This document shows positions 45,691 to 53,295 of a stretch of DNA of 59,556 bases, one piece after another. Source of the stretch: Lachnospiraceae bacterium (lineage in GTDB: Bacteria; Bacillota; Clostridia; Lachnospirales; Lachnospiraceae); assembly GCA_024691425.1 (NCBI GenBank), contig JAILNQ010000078.1, forward strand, positions 1 to 59,556, in the 5' to 3' direction. Every line of letters starts with the position of its first letter. The stretch's first letter is position 1. The notes under the pieces are model-generated. The model searched no databases. It was not told the origin of the DNA and saw nothing but the letters and a program-made list of their open reading frames with translations. The translations under genes were made by a program, and so were the position numbers.

Positions 45691-47010
45691 TCATTCGGCC
45701 GGACTGATGATTTCAGCCGCCTCTTTCAGGTCTCTTGCGATATAGTCCGCGGATATATCCCCGAGCCTCTTGCACAGATCGCACTTGACCTCACCGATGA
45801 ACACAGTGGACAGTCCGACCGCGGCTCCTGCGAGAACGTCCGAGCACGAATCCCCTATCATATATGATTCTGACAGATCGATGTTATACTTGCGCATAGC
45901 CCTGTAAATGAGCCCCGGCTCGGGTTTTCTGCATCCGCATTTCTTTATCAGGAATTTCTCTTTTGTCTGCGGAAACTCCCGCGGATAATGCGGGCACATG
46001 AACAGATCATCTATTTCGGCGCCCTGATCCTCGAGAAGATCTATCATATGAGTATTGATATCATAAAGCGTCTTAAGGTCCGTCTTTCCCTTTGCAGCAC
46101 CCGGCTGATTGGTCACAACGAAAACGTAATATCCTTTTTCCTTTATGGTCTTTATCGCCTCGGCCACGTCCGGAAGGAGTTTCAGCTGTGAAACCTTCAT
46201 CGGGCTGTCGAGCTGCTCGATGTCATCGTTCCAGACTATCTCGTTGATCACACCGTCCCTGTCAACGAAAACGGCAGGATGGCTTTCGTCAAAACGTTTT
46301 CTGACATACTCCGAGAACTCGGCGAGAGACCCCGGACTTCCTATCTCATAAAAACGCTTCGTAACCTTCTGGGCAACCATCTGTCCCTTTACGGAAAGTT
46401 CATGCTGAATCTCTGCTATGTCAAAAGCCTCATCTTCCGCATAGCTTTCAAAAAGCTGCTTTTCATACATGCACACTCCGTAATCGATATGATCCATTTC
46501 CTGGGTGGGGTTGTGTTTATCATAGAGCGCAATGCGGTCACCGTCCATGACGACATTGCTTTTATCGAACCTGTTTGCATTGCGGAGCACGGTCATGAGC
46601 GCCTTTGCTCCTTCCGCTTTCCCCCTCTCATAGCGGTAGAGCGTTTCCGCATAATCTATATCCATGAAGGAATCGCCGTACATAAGGAGAAAATCATCCT
46701 CGAGCAGATCCATGGCACGCCTTACGGCGCCTCCGGTTCCGAGAAGCTTTTCTCCGTCGTAGCTGTAATTTATTGTTATTCCGTATGTGCTGCCGTCACC
46801 GTAATGCTCCTCGATCATGTCAGCCCTGTACCCGATAAGGAATACGAATTTCCTGAAACCCCAAGCAGTCAGAAGTTCCAGCTGATGATCGAAGAACGGT
46901 CTGCCGCACACATCAACGAGCGACTTAGGACATTCCTTTGTAATATCTTTGAGCCTTGTACCGAGGCCTCCCATCAGCACAACGACCTGAACATCCCCGG
47001 GACTCATCAT
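45691..47010 (-). CDS. Fused heptose-1-phosphate nucleotidyltransferase and heptose-bisphosphate phosphatase (HddC-GmhB)
   Basis: 439 residues made of two enzymes. Residues 1 to about 235 are a sugar nucleotidyltransferase (VVVLMGGLGTRLKDIT, pyrophosphorylase loop; DSFMDIDY) like HddC. Residues about 245-439 are a HAD-type histidinol/heptose bisphosphate phosphatase like GmhB (AVFVDRDGVINE, VVTNQPGAAKG, zinc ligands in MCPHYP and CGCRKPEPG, MIGDSCSDV). The fused protein would remove the 7-phosphate from heptose 1,7-bisphosphate and then activate the 1-phosphate with a nucleotide, probably GTP. The start overlaps the stop codon of the kinase gene. Confidence 0.88.
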   Translation of the reverse strand: MMSPGDVQVVVLMGGLGTRLKDITKECPKSLVDVCGRPFFDHQLELLTAWGFRKFVFLIGYRADMIEEHYGDGSTYGITINYSYDGEKLLGTGGAVRRAMDLLEDDFLLMYGDSFMDIDYAETLYRYERGKAEGAKALMTVLRNANRFDKSNVVMDGDRIALYDKHNPTQEMDHIDYGVCMYEKQLFESYAEDEAFDIAEIQHELSVKGQMVAQKVTKRFYEIGSPGSLAEFSEYVRKRFDESHPAVFVDRDGVINEIVWNDDIEQLDSPMKVSQLKLLPDVAEAIKTIKEKGYYVFVVTNQPGAAKGKTDLKTLYDINTHMIDLLEDQGAEIDDLFMCPHYPREFPQTKEKFLIKKCGCRKPEPGLIYRAMRKYNIDLSESYMIGDSCSDVLAGAAVGLSTVFIGEVKCDLCKRLGDISADYIARDLKEAAEIISPAE

Positions 47011-47981
47011 AGAACTCTCGATCCTTCTTTCTCGAACCTGAACCTTACTTCGCTCATTCCGGTGTTTCTCATCGCATCACGCAGATGGGCTTTATCCTTG
47101 ACGTAGAACATGAGGAATCCGCCTCCGCCGGCGCCTATCATCTTGCCGCCCTGCGCGCCGTTTTTCAGCGCGAGATCATACCATTCATCGATCTGCGGAT
47201 TGCTCATTCCGCCGGAACGTTTTTTCTTGTATTCCCAGTGAACATTCATGATGTCGGCAAACGCATCAAGGTCACCTTTTTCGAGAGCATCCTTACTCTG
47301 ATATCCGAGATCCTTGACAAAGTCAAGATTCTTCAGCATATCCTCATTATGCTCCTTGCTCTTGTCGTTCTGCTCTTTCAGAATATTGCCTGCAGACCGC
47401 GAAAATCCTGTGAAATACAGTATAAGGTTATCTTCAAGATTATATAATGTCTCATCAGATATCCTGAGCGGATCTACCCATACATATCCGTCCCTGTGGA
47501 AGTTCATGCATGTGATCCCGCCGTAGCTCGCGATGTACTGATCCTGTTTTCCGATAGGCTCCTTCAGCCTGTTCATCTCGATCTCGCAAGCCTCTTCAGC
47601 AAGCGTGCGGGTGCTGACGATATTTCCCTGCATCGTATGAAGCGCGCGAAGCAGCGCCGTCGTAAACGAGCTTGATGATCCAAGACCTGTCCCCGCAGGA
47701 ATATCTGCCATGGAGCAGAGCTCAAGGCAGGTCTTCTTCCAGTCAAGAAGCTTAAGCGCTTCACGGATTATCGGATGCTGTATCTCATCTATTTCAGAGC
47801 ATCTTTCGAATTTGGAATACTTCAGGAAATATCCCTTCTCAAAAGTCTCATGAAGCGTGATGTACACATACTTGTCGATCGCCGCGGAGATGAGGAAACC
47901 CTCTCTCTCCTCATAATATGACGGAAGGTCTGTTCCTCCTCCGCCGAGAGTTATCCTTAGCGGACTTCTTGCAATGATCAT
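47007..47981 (-). CDS. hddA: D-glycero-alpha-D-manno-heptose 7-phosphate kinase-like GHMP kinase
   Basis: 324 residues. GHMP kinase motifs: N-terminal RSPLRITLGGGGTDLPSYY, the ATP loop PAGTGLGSSSSFTTALLRA and C-terminal GAQGGKMIGAGGGGFLMFY. The combination with a GmhA-like isomerase and an HddC-GmhB fusion points to HddA, which phosphorylates C1 of the heptose 7-phosphate in the alpha configuration, the branch leading to GDP-heptose rather than ADP-heptose. It follows the epimerase gene by 28 bases. Confidence 0.88.
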   Translation of the reverse strand: MIIARSPLRITLGGGGTDLPSYYEEREGFLISAAIDKYVYITLHETFEKGYFLKYSKFERCSEIDEIQHPIIREALKLLDWKKTCLELCSMADIPAGTGLGSSSSFTTALLRALHTMQGNIVSTRTLAEEACEIEMNRLKEPIGKQDQYIASYGGITCMNFHRDGYVWVDPLRISDETLYNLEDNLILYFTGFSRSAGNILKEQNDKSKEHNEDMLKNLDFVKDLGYQSKDALEKGDLDAFADIMNVHWEYKKKRSGGMSNPQIDEWYDLALKNGAQGGKMIGAGGGGFLMFYVKDKAHLRDAMRNTGMSEVRFRFEKEGSRVL

Positions 47982-48009
47982 ATGGCATTCTCTCCCAGAT
48001 TGCTTACTG

Positions 48010-48969
48010 TCAGTCTCTCGCCGAAAATACCCACGGGTTTGCCATGAGATACTCTACGGTTTTTATGACGCCTTCTTCAATTGTTGCCTTCGGCTTCCAT
48101 CCGAGAGATCTGACTTTCTTCGTGTCCAGATATATGAACGGATTGTCGCCGATCCATCCTCTTTCTCCGCCTTCATACGTAAACTCCGGAGTAACTCCGA
48201 GCTTTCCGCAGATGAAGCCGACAGAGTCGTTTACCTCAACGTACTCATCCGTTCCGAGGTTGTATATGTTCACTTTTTCCTTAGCATTTCTTACGACCGT
48301 GAGTATCGCCTCCATGCAGTCCTTGACATAGAGGTACGATTTTTTCTGATGTCCGTCGCCGAGAATATGGAGCTTTGTGGGATCTTCTGAAAGTTTCCGG
48401 CAGAAATCGAATACATGTCCGTGAGTGTATCTCTCACCGAGAATAGAAACGAATCTGAATATATAAACCGTGAATCCGAAGCCTTCGGCATAGGCTGCAA
48501 GCAGGCCTTCGCACGCGAGTTTTGATGCTCCGTATAAAGATGTCTGAACAGGAAAAGGACCGTCCTCCGGAGTAGGGATAACTTCAGCCTCTCCGTAAAC
48601 GGAACCCGTCGACGAAAATCCTATCCGGCTTATGCCGTTGGCCCTCATGGCCTCAAGCACGTTGAACGTTGCGATCGTATTCTGCTCGAGATCCTTGCGC
48701 GGATGCTCACATCCCATCCTTACGTCTGCATTTGCCGCAAAGTGGAATACGAAATCGCATCCCTTCATCGCCGCAGTGAGTGCTTCAAGGTCAAGGGTAT
48801 CGCCTTCAACGAGCGTGAATCTGTCGCTCTTTTCGGCCTCCTCTAAAAACTCATGCCTTCCTGTGCAGAAATTATCATAAACAACTACTTCGTTTTCAGG
48901 CTCTGACAGAAGTCTGTCAGCCATGTTGGATCCGATGAATCCGGCCCCTCCTGTGATAAAATATTTCAT
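48010..48969 (-). CDS. NAD-dependent sugar epimerase/dehydratase
   Basis: 319 residues from ATG 48969 (MKYFITGGAGFIGSNMAD), with AGGAGGGG upstream. Rossmann motif GGAGFIGS at the N-terminus and catalytic YGASK with a serine in SSTGSVYGE. It is an extended short-chain dehydrogenase (GalE-like). As first gene of the heptose cluster it may alter GDP-heptose at C4 or C6. Which carbon is changed cannot be told from sequence. The tandem hairpin repeat array lies directly upstream. Confidence 0.85.
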   Translation of the reverse strand: MKYFITGGAGFIGSNMADRLLSEPENEVVVYDNFCTGRHEFLEEAEKSDRFTLVEGDTLDLEALTAAMKGCDFVFHFAANADVRMGCEHPRKDLEQNTIATFNVLEAMRANGISRIGFSSTGSVYGEAEVIPTPEDGPFPVQTSLYGASKLACEGLLAAYAEGFGFTVYIFRFVSILGERYTHGHVFDFCRKLSEDPTKLHILGDGHQKKSYLYVKDCMEAILTVVRNAKEKVNIYNLGTDEYVEVNDSVGFICGKLGVTPEFTYEGGERGWIGDNPFIYLDTKKVRSLGWKPKATIEEGVIKTVEYLMANPWVFSARD

Positions 48970-48999
48970 GTCCCCTCCTGGAAAAAATAATGTAGTAGG

Positions 49000-49187
49000 T
49001 AATAAGGAATCCTCCCGCAAGCGGGCCCCTTAAAAAACAAGGTATGGGTAATAAGGAATCCTCCCGCAAGCGGGCCCCTTAAAAAACAAGGTATGAGTAA
49101 TAAGGAATCCTCCCGCAAGCGGGCCCCTTAAAAAACAAGGTATGGGTAATAAGGAATCCTCCCGCAAGCGGGCCCCTCCTTATTACA
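49000..49187. repeat. Tandem array of four 49-bp hairpin repeats
   Basis: Four copies with starts at 49000, 49049, 49098 and 49147. Each contains TAATAAGGAATCCTCCC-GCAAGC-GGGCCCCTT; three are joined by AAAAAACAAGGTATGGG-like linkers. The last copy (49146-49186) has the full outer stem GTAATAAGGA / TCCTTATTAC around inner stem CCCGC / GCGGG, and includes the stop codon of the GGDEF gene. On the minus strand each hairpin is followed by TTGTTTTTT, so the array could act as serial terminators. Related copies are at 38.7 and 58.2 kb. Confidence 0.95.
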
Positions 49188-50064
49188 TGTCATATTCAAC
49201 CTCTTCTTCTACGTCGTCCTTGAACTTGTTCGCGTTGCGATTATATTTTATCTTCTCGTACTGCAGATATCCTATCTTGATCTCAGTTCTTATCTGTTTA
49301 TCAGATACTCCCTCGAACCACTTCGGATCTGCAAGTTTTTCCCTGATTCTCTTTTCAACGATCTTTGTGCCTTCCTTATCGCAGGTAAGGATGATTCCGA
49401 ATCCGCCGTTCTCATCGATGCAGTATACCCTGTCCTCAAGACGGACGGTATCAACGATGAGAAGCGACAGCTGCTTGATCACTTTCTCGTACTGCGCAGG
49501 TTTGAGAACCTTTTTCATTTCTGCGGGATAACGGAGCCTGATGATCATGAGCGAGATCGGGCTGTCATTTCTTTCAGCATAAGATATCTGTGTCTGTATA
49601 TCCATGAACAGGCTTCTGAGATTGTACAGACCTGTAACAGGATCGATCATAACGAGCTCTGCGATCTGCTTCTTGAGCAGAGCATTCTCAAGTATGAGAG
49701 GTGTATATCTCCTGACAAAGAGCACTGTTCCGACAAGGCATATCGCAGGAAGCACTATCCATAGAAATGAGATAGGAGGAAAATCATTCTGATATGTCAT
49801 TACCGAATAGATCTTCAGTCCGGCGAACACGACCGTTGCTATCGCGCCAACGATAACGGCGAACGTAAGTGAGCCCGCGATAATGATGACGACCGTAGCG
49901 GCAAGCGCTATCGTCATGATCAGATTTTCGGTCAAGTGCTCGATCCCGCTGTTCGCGGTCACGACCACCGCAAGAATGAATGACAGAAGGACCATTCCGA
50001 TACCTACATACGAAATGATCTTGCCGTCGCCTTTATTCCTGTTTTTCCTTTTTTCTTCGTCCAT
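49183..50064 (-). CDS. Membrane protein with degenerate GGDEF domain
   Basis: 293 residues. Four or five N-terminal transmembrane helices (from ISYVGIGMVLLSFILAVVV to WIVLPAICLVGTVLFV), then a GGDEF-type domain starting VMIDPVTGLYNLRS. The signature loop reads ENGGFG instead of GGDEF, with no catalytic acidic residues in place, so it is probably not a diguanylate cyclase. Charged tail EEEVEYDM. Starts at ATG 50064 with GGGAG upstream. Its stop codon lies inside the hairpin of the tandem repeat array. Confidence 0.8.
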   Translation of the reverse strand: MDEEKRKNRNKGDGKIISYVGIGMVLLSFILAVVVTANSGIEHLTENLIMTIALAATVVIIIAGSLTFAVIVGAIATVVFAGLKIYSVMTYQNDFPPISFLWIVLPAICLVGTVLFVRRYTPLILENALLKKQIAELVMIDPVTGLYNLRSLFMDIQTQISYAERNDSPISLMIIRLRYPAEMKKVLKPAQYEKVIKQLSLLIVDTVRLEDRVYCIDENGGFGIILTCDKEGTKIVEKRIREKLADPKWFEGVSDKQIRTEIKIGYLQYEKIKYNRNANKFKDDVEEEVEYDM

Positions 50065-50111
50065 GGCACACTCCCATCAAGAGTAAACATATACCCGAAT
50101 ATTTTACCATC

Positions 50112-51017
50112 TTATTGCTGTTTGGTCAAAATATACATGGCATGATTCTCACCCATTATGAGGTCATATCCCCGTTTTTCAAAACCGAGGCTTTTGAGGA
50201 GCCTTACGGACGGAACGTTCTGTTCTTTTGTGAAGGCCATGTACTCCTCGAATCCGAATTCGCTCCTACCGTATGCTATGATGGCTTTCATCGCCTCCTC
50301 GGCATAGCCTCTGCATCTGTATTCCTTTCCGATGATATAGCCTGCCTCAGGGATCTGATAGCCCTCTCGAATGCTTATGCCGGCACGTCCGATGAGCTTG
50401 CCGTTCTCCTTCAGAGTCAGCGCCCAAAGTCCGAATTCATAAAATCTGTACTGATTTTCGATATACTTACGAAGATATTCCGCCTCCTCGCGTGGATCCT
50501 CATAAAGGTCCTCAGTAAAGCGCGAAGCCTCCGGATCGGCATATATCCTGTACAGGCCTTCAAGGTCGTCCTCTGTCTGCTCCCTGATGACAAGGCGGTC
50601 CGTAACCGTTATCGTCCAGGGGATACCGTGATGACGCTGCCACATTCTTACAACCCGGTACAGCGGTATCTGGGAGATGTCTTCTATGCAATAAAGAACC
50701 TGAGAAAAAGCACAGGATCTGTTATAAGGCGTAAGCAGCGCGGCGCAGGCGATCCCGGATCCGCGGGCATATTCTGTCGCAGCCTCCGTATCAGTAATGA
50801 TGAACAGCCGATCCGTATCTTCTGCAACAGATTTTATCAGATTTTCCAGCAGACGGGTGTCATCACCGGGAAATTGGTTGTCATAACTTAGATATGTAAA
50901 CCTTATTCCGACGTTTTCCGGGTTAGCATTTGTGCAAAATGCCAAAATATCCTCTTTCGGTACTTTTACGTCCACATTCACTATGATATGTGACAGGTTT
51001 TTAGCGATATTACTCAT
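50112..51017 (-). CDS. GNAT acetyltransferase with N-terminal extra domain
   Basis: 301 residues. The C-terminal 165 residues are a RimJ/RimL-type GNAT domain (TDRLVIREQTEDDLEGLYRIY, the acetyl-CoA loop GKEYRCRGYAEEAM and NVPSVRLLKSLGFEKRGYD). The first 120 residues form a separate alpha/beta domain (DRLFIITDTEAATEYARGSGIACAALLTPY) that looks like a HAD- or Rossmann-like recognition domain. The acceptor is unknown. It is a single-gene unit between the Crh-like gene and the GGDEF gene, with only a weak ribosome binding site. Confidence 0.85.
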   Translation of the reverse strand: MSNIAKNLSHIIVNVDVKVPKEDILAFCTNANPENVGIRFTYLSYDNQFPGDDTRLLENLIKSVAEDTDRLFIITDTEAATEYARGSGIACAALLTPYNRSCAFSQVLYCIEDISQIPLYRVVRMWQRHHGIPWTITVTDRLVIREQTEDDLEGLYRIYADPEASRFTEDLYEDPREEAEYLRKYIENQYRFYEFGLWALTLKENGKLIGRAGISIREGYQIPEAGYIIGKEYRCRGYAEEAMKAIIAYGRSEFGFEEYMAFTKEQNVPSVRLLKSLGFEKRGYDLIMGENHAMYILTKQQ

Positions 51018-51200
51018 TTTCTTTGTGTTTTTGTACTATTTCAGATACAATTTTTAATGCAATTTAACGAACCGCTTGTTCATAATTTATTCATATTTAT
51101 TTTAAAATCTTTTCATTTGTGGAACATTTTTTATACATTTATGTGAACTATACTTTTTATCAGATGAGACATTACATTGCAAATACTTTTTCATAATAAA

Positions 51201-51224
51201 TGCCAAGTAGCTAGCTACTTGGCA
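51201..51224. terminator. Perfect palindrome after the Crh-like gene
   Basis: A 24-bp perfect inverted repeat (TGCCAAGTAGCT and its complement) lies 23 bases after the Crh-like stop codon. It can form a hairpin on either strand. The T-run is weak on the minus strand (ATTTATTATG) and better on the plus strand (CCTTTTTA). Most likely a terminator. Confidence 0.6.
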
Positions 51225-51246
51225 TCCTCCCTTTTTATGGGGTATT

Positions 51247-51501
51247 TCATTCTCCAGATAAATAAGTAACGATAGCATCGACCGCCGTTTCCTCATCTGA
51301 TCCGTCCGCGGTAACAGTTACCTTATCTCCCGCCACAAGAACCAGCGTCATCATTCCCATTATGCTCTTCGCATTTACTCTCTTATCAGCGTATTCGATA
51401 TAGACCGAACTGTCATACTGGCTTGCTACCTGCACGAGCAGCGCTATAGGTCTTGCCTCGAGTCCATTCTCAAGCCGGATGATCGTTTCCTTTTTTGTCA
51501 T
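51247..51501 (-). CDS. HPr-like protein with Glu at position 15 (Crh-like)
   Basis: 84 residues from ATG 51501 (MTKKETIIRLENGLEARPIA) with AGGAGG six bases upstream; a longer frame to 51606 overlaps whiA and is rejected. HPr carries PTS phosphate on His15 in the sequence GIHARP; here the residue is Glu15 (GLEARP). The regulatory Ser46 is kept in NAKSIMGMM. This is the arrangement of Crh from Bacillus (Gln15, Ser46), which cannot carry sugar phosphate but is phosphorylated by HPr kinase and then activates CcpA. The gene lies after whiA, as crh does in Bacillus, with hprK in the same operon. Confidence 0.92.
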   Translation of the reverse strand: MTKKETIIRLENGLEARPIALLVQVASQYDSSVYIEYADKRVNAKSIMGMMTLVLVAGDKVTVTADGSDEETAVDAIVTYLSGE

Positions 51502-51514
51502 AATTCTCCTCCTT

Positions 51515-52420
51515 TTATCCCTTGTCCCATTCAAGGGATTCCTGAGCCATCTGGGAAAGCTTGCGCAGTCTGTGGTTAACTCCGGATTTTCCGAGCGGCG
51601 GCTCACTCAGCTCTCCTAGTTCTTTCAAGGTAGCTTCAGGATATGAAACCCGCAGTTCCGCCATCGCTTTCAGCGCCGGTGAAAGATGCTCGTACTCATC
51701 TCTGTTCATAAGGCGCCTGATATCGTCGATCTGCCTCTGAGCCGCGGTCACGGTTTTGCCGATATTGGCCGTTTCGCAGTTGACCTTGCGGTTGACGCTG
51801 TTGCGCATCTCCTTCAGTATTCTCATGTTCTCGAAATCCATCAGAGCAACATGAGCTCCCATCACATTGAGCGTCTCAACGATATTCGACCCGTCCTTGA
51901 CATAGAGGACGTGGTATTTCTTCCGGATCACAGTCTTTGCTTCGATTTCAAAGCTCGCCAGTAATTCCGCTAAAAAATGTGCCTGTCTCTCATCCTGGCA
52001 CACAATCTCCAAATGATATGACTTTTCAGGATCGCTGACTGATCCTGCAGCTAAAAATGCTCCTCTGACATAGGCGCGCCTGCAGCAGGATCTCATCGTA
52101 TCCGTTGTCATTCTGATCGCCGATCTGACCTTGCCGATCCTGTCGGCATCATCAACGGCAAAGCGGTAATATGCGCCTATTTTGCTATAAAACGGGGCTT
52201 TGCCATAACGATCATTATACATATTAAATGTTTTCTTAAATAAAGTAAAGAACTTTCTGACCGGCAGTTCATTTTCAGAAGAAATCACTATTTCCCCTTC
52301 TGTTTCCTCTGATGTTTTACCGCAAAAATCATAAATGGCAGCCATCTCCGCAAGCTGGCAGTGCCTTGACGGCGCAACGATCCGTTCAAGTTCTTCCTTT
52401 ATGTTTCCGGAAAAAGACAT
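51515..52420 (-). CDS. whiA: DNA-binding protein WhiA
   Basis: 301 residues. N-terminal LAGLIDADG-like homing-endonuclease-derived domain (CCRRAYVRGAFLAAGSVSDP, KSYHLEIV) and C-terminal helix-turn-helix (LKELGELSEPPLGKSGVNHRLRKL). In Gram-positive bacteria it influences cell division and chromosome segregation. The gene lies two bases after rapZ. Confidence 0.95.
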   Translation of the reverse strand: MSFSGNIKEELERIVAPSRHCQLAEMAAIYDFCGKTSEETEGEIVISSENELPVRKFFTLFKKTFNMYNDRYGKAPFYSKIGAYYRFAVDDADRIGKVRSAIRMTTDTMRSCCRRAYVRGAFLAAGSVSDPEKSYHLEIVCQDERQAHFLAELLASFEIEAKTVIRKKYHVLYVKDGSNIVETLNVMGAHVALMDFENMRILKEMRNSVNRKVNCETANIGKTVTAAQRQIDDIRRLMNRDEYEHLSPALKAMAELRVSYPEATLKELGELSEPPLGKSGVNHRLRKLSQMAQESLEWDKG

Positions 52421-52422
52421 GT

Positions 52423-53295
52423 TTATTTTCCCCTTGCGGCATCCTTGCCGAAATCCCTGTGCTCAAGCTTGAACCCGTAACCATCGTACCTGACCATCCT
52501 GTCATAAAGAGCCGATGCAAGAGTTATGCTCCTGTGCTTTCCTCCGGTGCAGCCTATAGCAACGACGAGCTGATTTTTGCCCTCGGTGATGTAGTTCGGA
52601 ATGAGAAACGCCAGAAGGTCCTCGAGCTTGTCAAGAAATTCAGTTGCCTCATCATGTCCGAGTACAAAATCCGCAACAGGCTTATCAAGCCCCGAAAGCG
52701 GACGCAGATCATCATGATAATACGGATTCGGCAGGAACCTGACATCGAACACGAGGTCCGCATCCGCAGGAATCCCGTACTTGAACCCGAACGAGAGTAT
52801 GGTAACGTACAGGTTTTTGAATCCCTGATCATAAACGAAAATCTTATCGATCTCAGCTTTAAGATCCCTTGTCAGCATCCGTGACGTATCTATAATATGT
52901 CCCGCGCGTTTCTTGATGCTGGAAAGCTTTTCTCTCTCCCTTGCTATTCCTGTCTCCACCCTGTCGCCGAATGCGAGCGGATGGAGCCTGCGCGTTTCTT
53001 TATACCGTTTGACCAGAACTGAATCATCGGATTCGAGGAAAAGTATCTCAAAAGATATCCCGATTGCGCTCAGTTTGTCGAGCGCCATCTCAAGTTCATC
53101 AAACCCCGTTCCTTCTCTTGCATCAATACCGAGCGCAGCCCGTTCTATTTCCGGGTTCTCGCTGAGGAGCTTCGCGAACTCGGGGATCAGCTGAACCGGC
53201 ATATTGTCAACACAATAATACCCTGCGTCCTCAAGAAAATTGAGCGTTGTGCTTTTTCCCGCGCCGCTTAAGCCCGTTACAACAACAAATCTCAT
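52423..53295 (-). CDS. rapZ: RNase adapter / nucleotide-binding protein RapZ (YvcJ)
   Basis: 290 residues. N-terminal P-loop VVTGLSGAGKST (about residues 4-15) and C-terminal domain with IGCTGGKHRSIT, both diagnostic. In E. coli RapZ controls glmS mRNA turnover; in Bacillus YvcJ affects competence and has GTP-binding activity. It overlaps murB by four bases. Confidence 0.95.
   Translation of the reverse strand: MRFVVVTGLSGAGKSTTLNFLEDAGYYCVDNMPVQLIPEFAKLLSENPEIERAALGIDAREGTGFDELEMALDKLSAIGISFEILFLESDDSVLVKRYKETRRLHPLAFGDRVETGIAREREKLSSIKKRAGHIIDTSRMLTRDLKAEIDKIFVYDQGFKNLYVTILSFGFKYGIPADADLVFDVRFLPNPYYHDDLRPLSGLDKPVADFVLGHDEATEFLDKLEDLLAFLIPNYITEGKNQLVVAIGCTGGKHRSITLASALYDRMVRYDGYGFKLEHRDFGKDAARGK

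Noticed and set aside
49000-49187. CRISPR array
   Set aside because: The 49-bp units are contiguous near-identical copies with no variable spacers and no cas genes nearby.
48970-49187. Insertion sequence or mobile gene cassette
   Set aside because: No transposase frame, and no flanking target duplication can be seen around the repeats.
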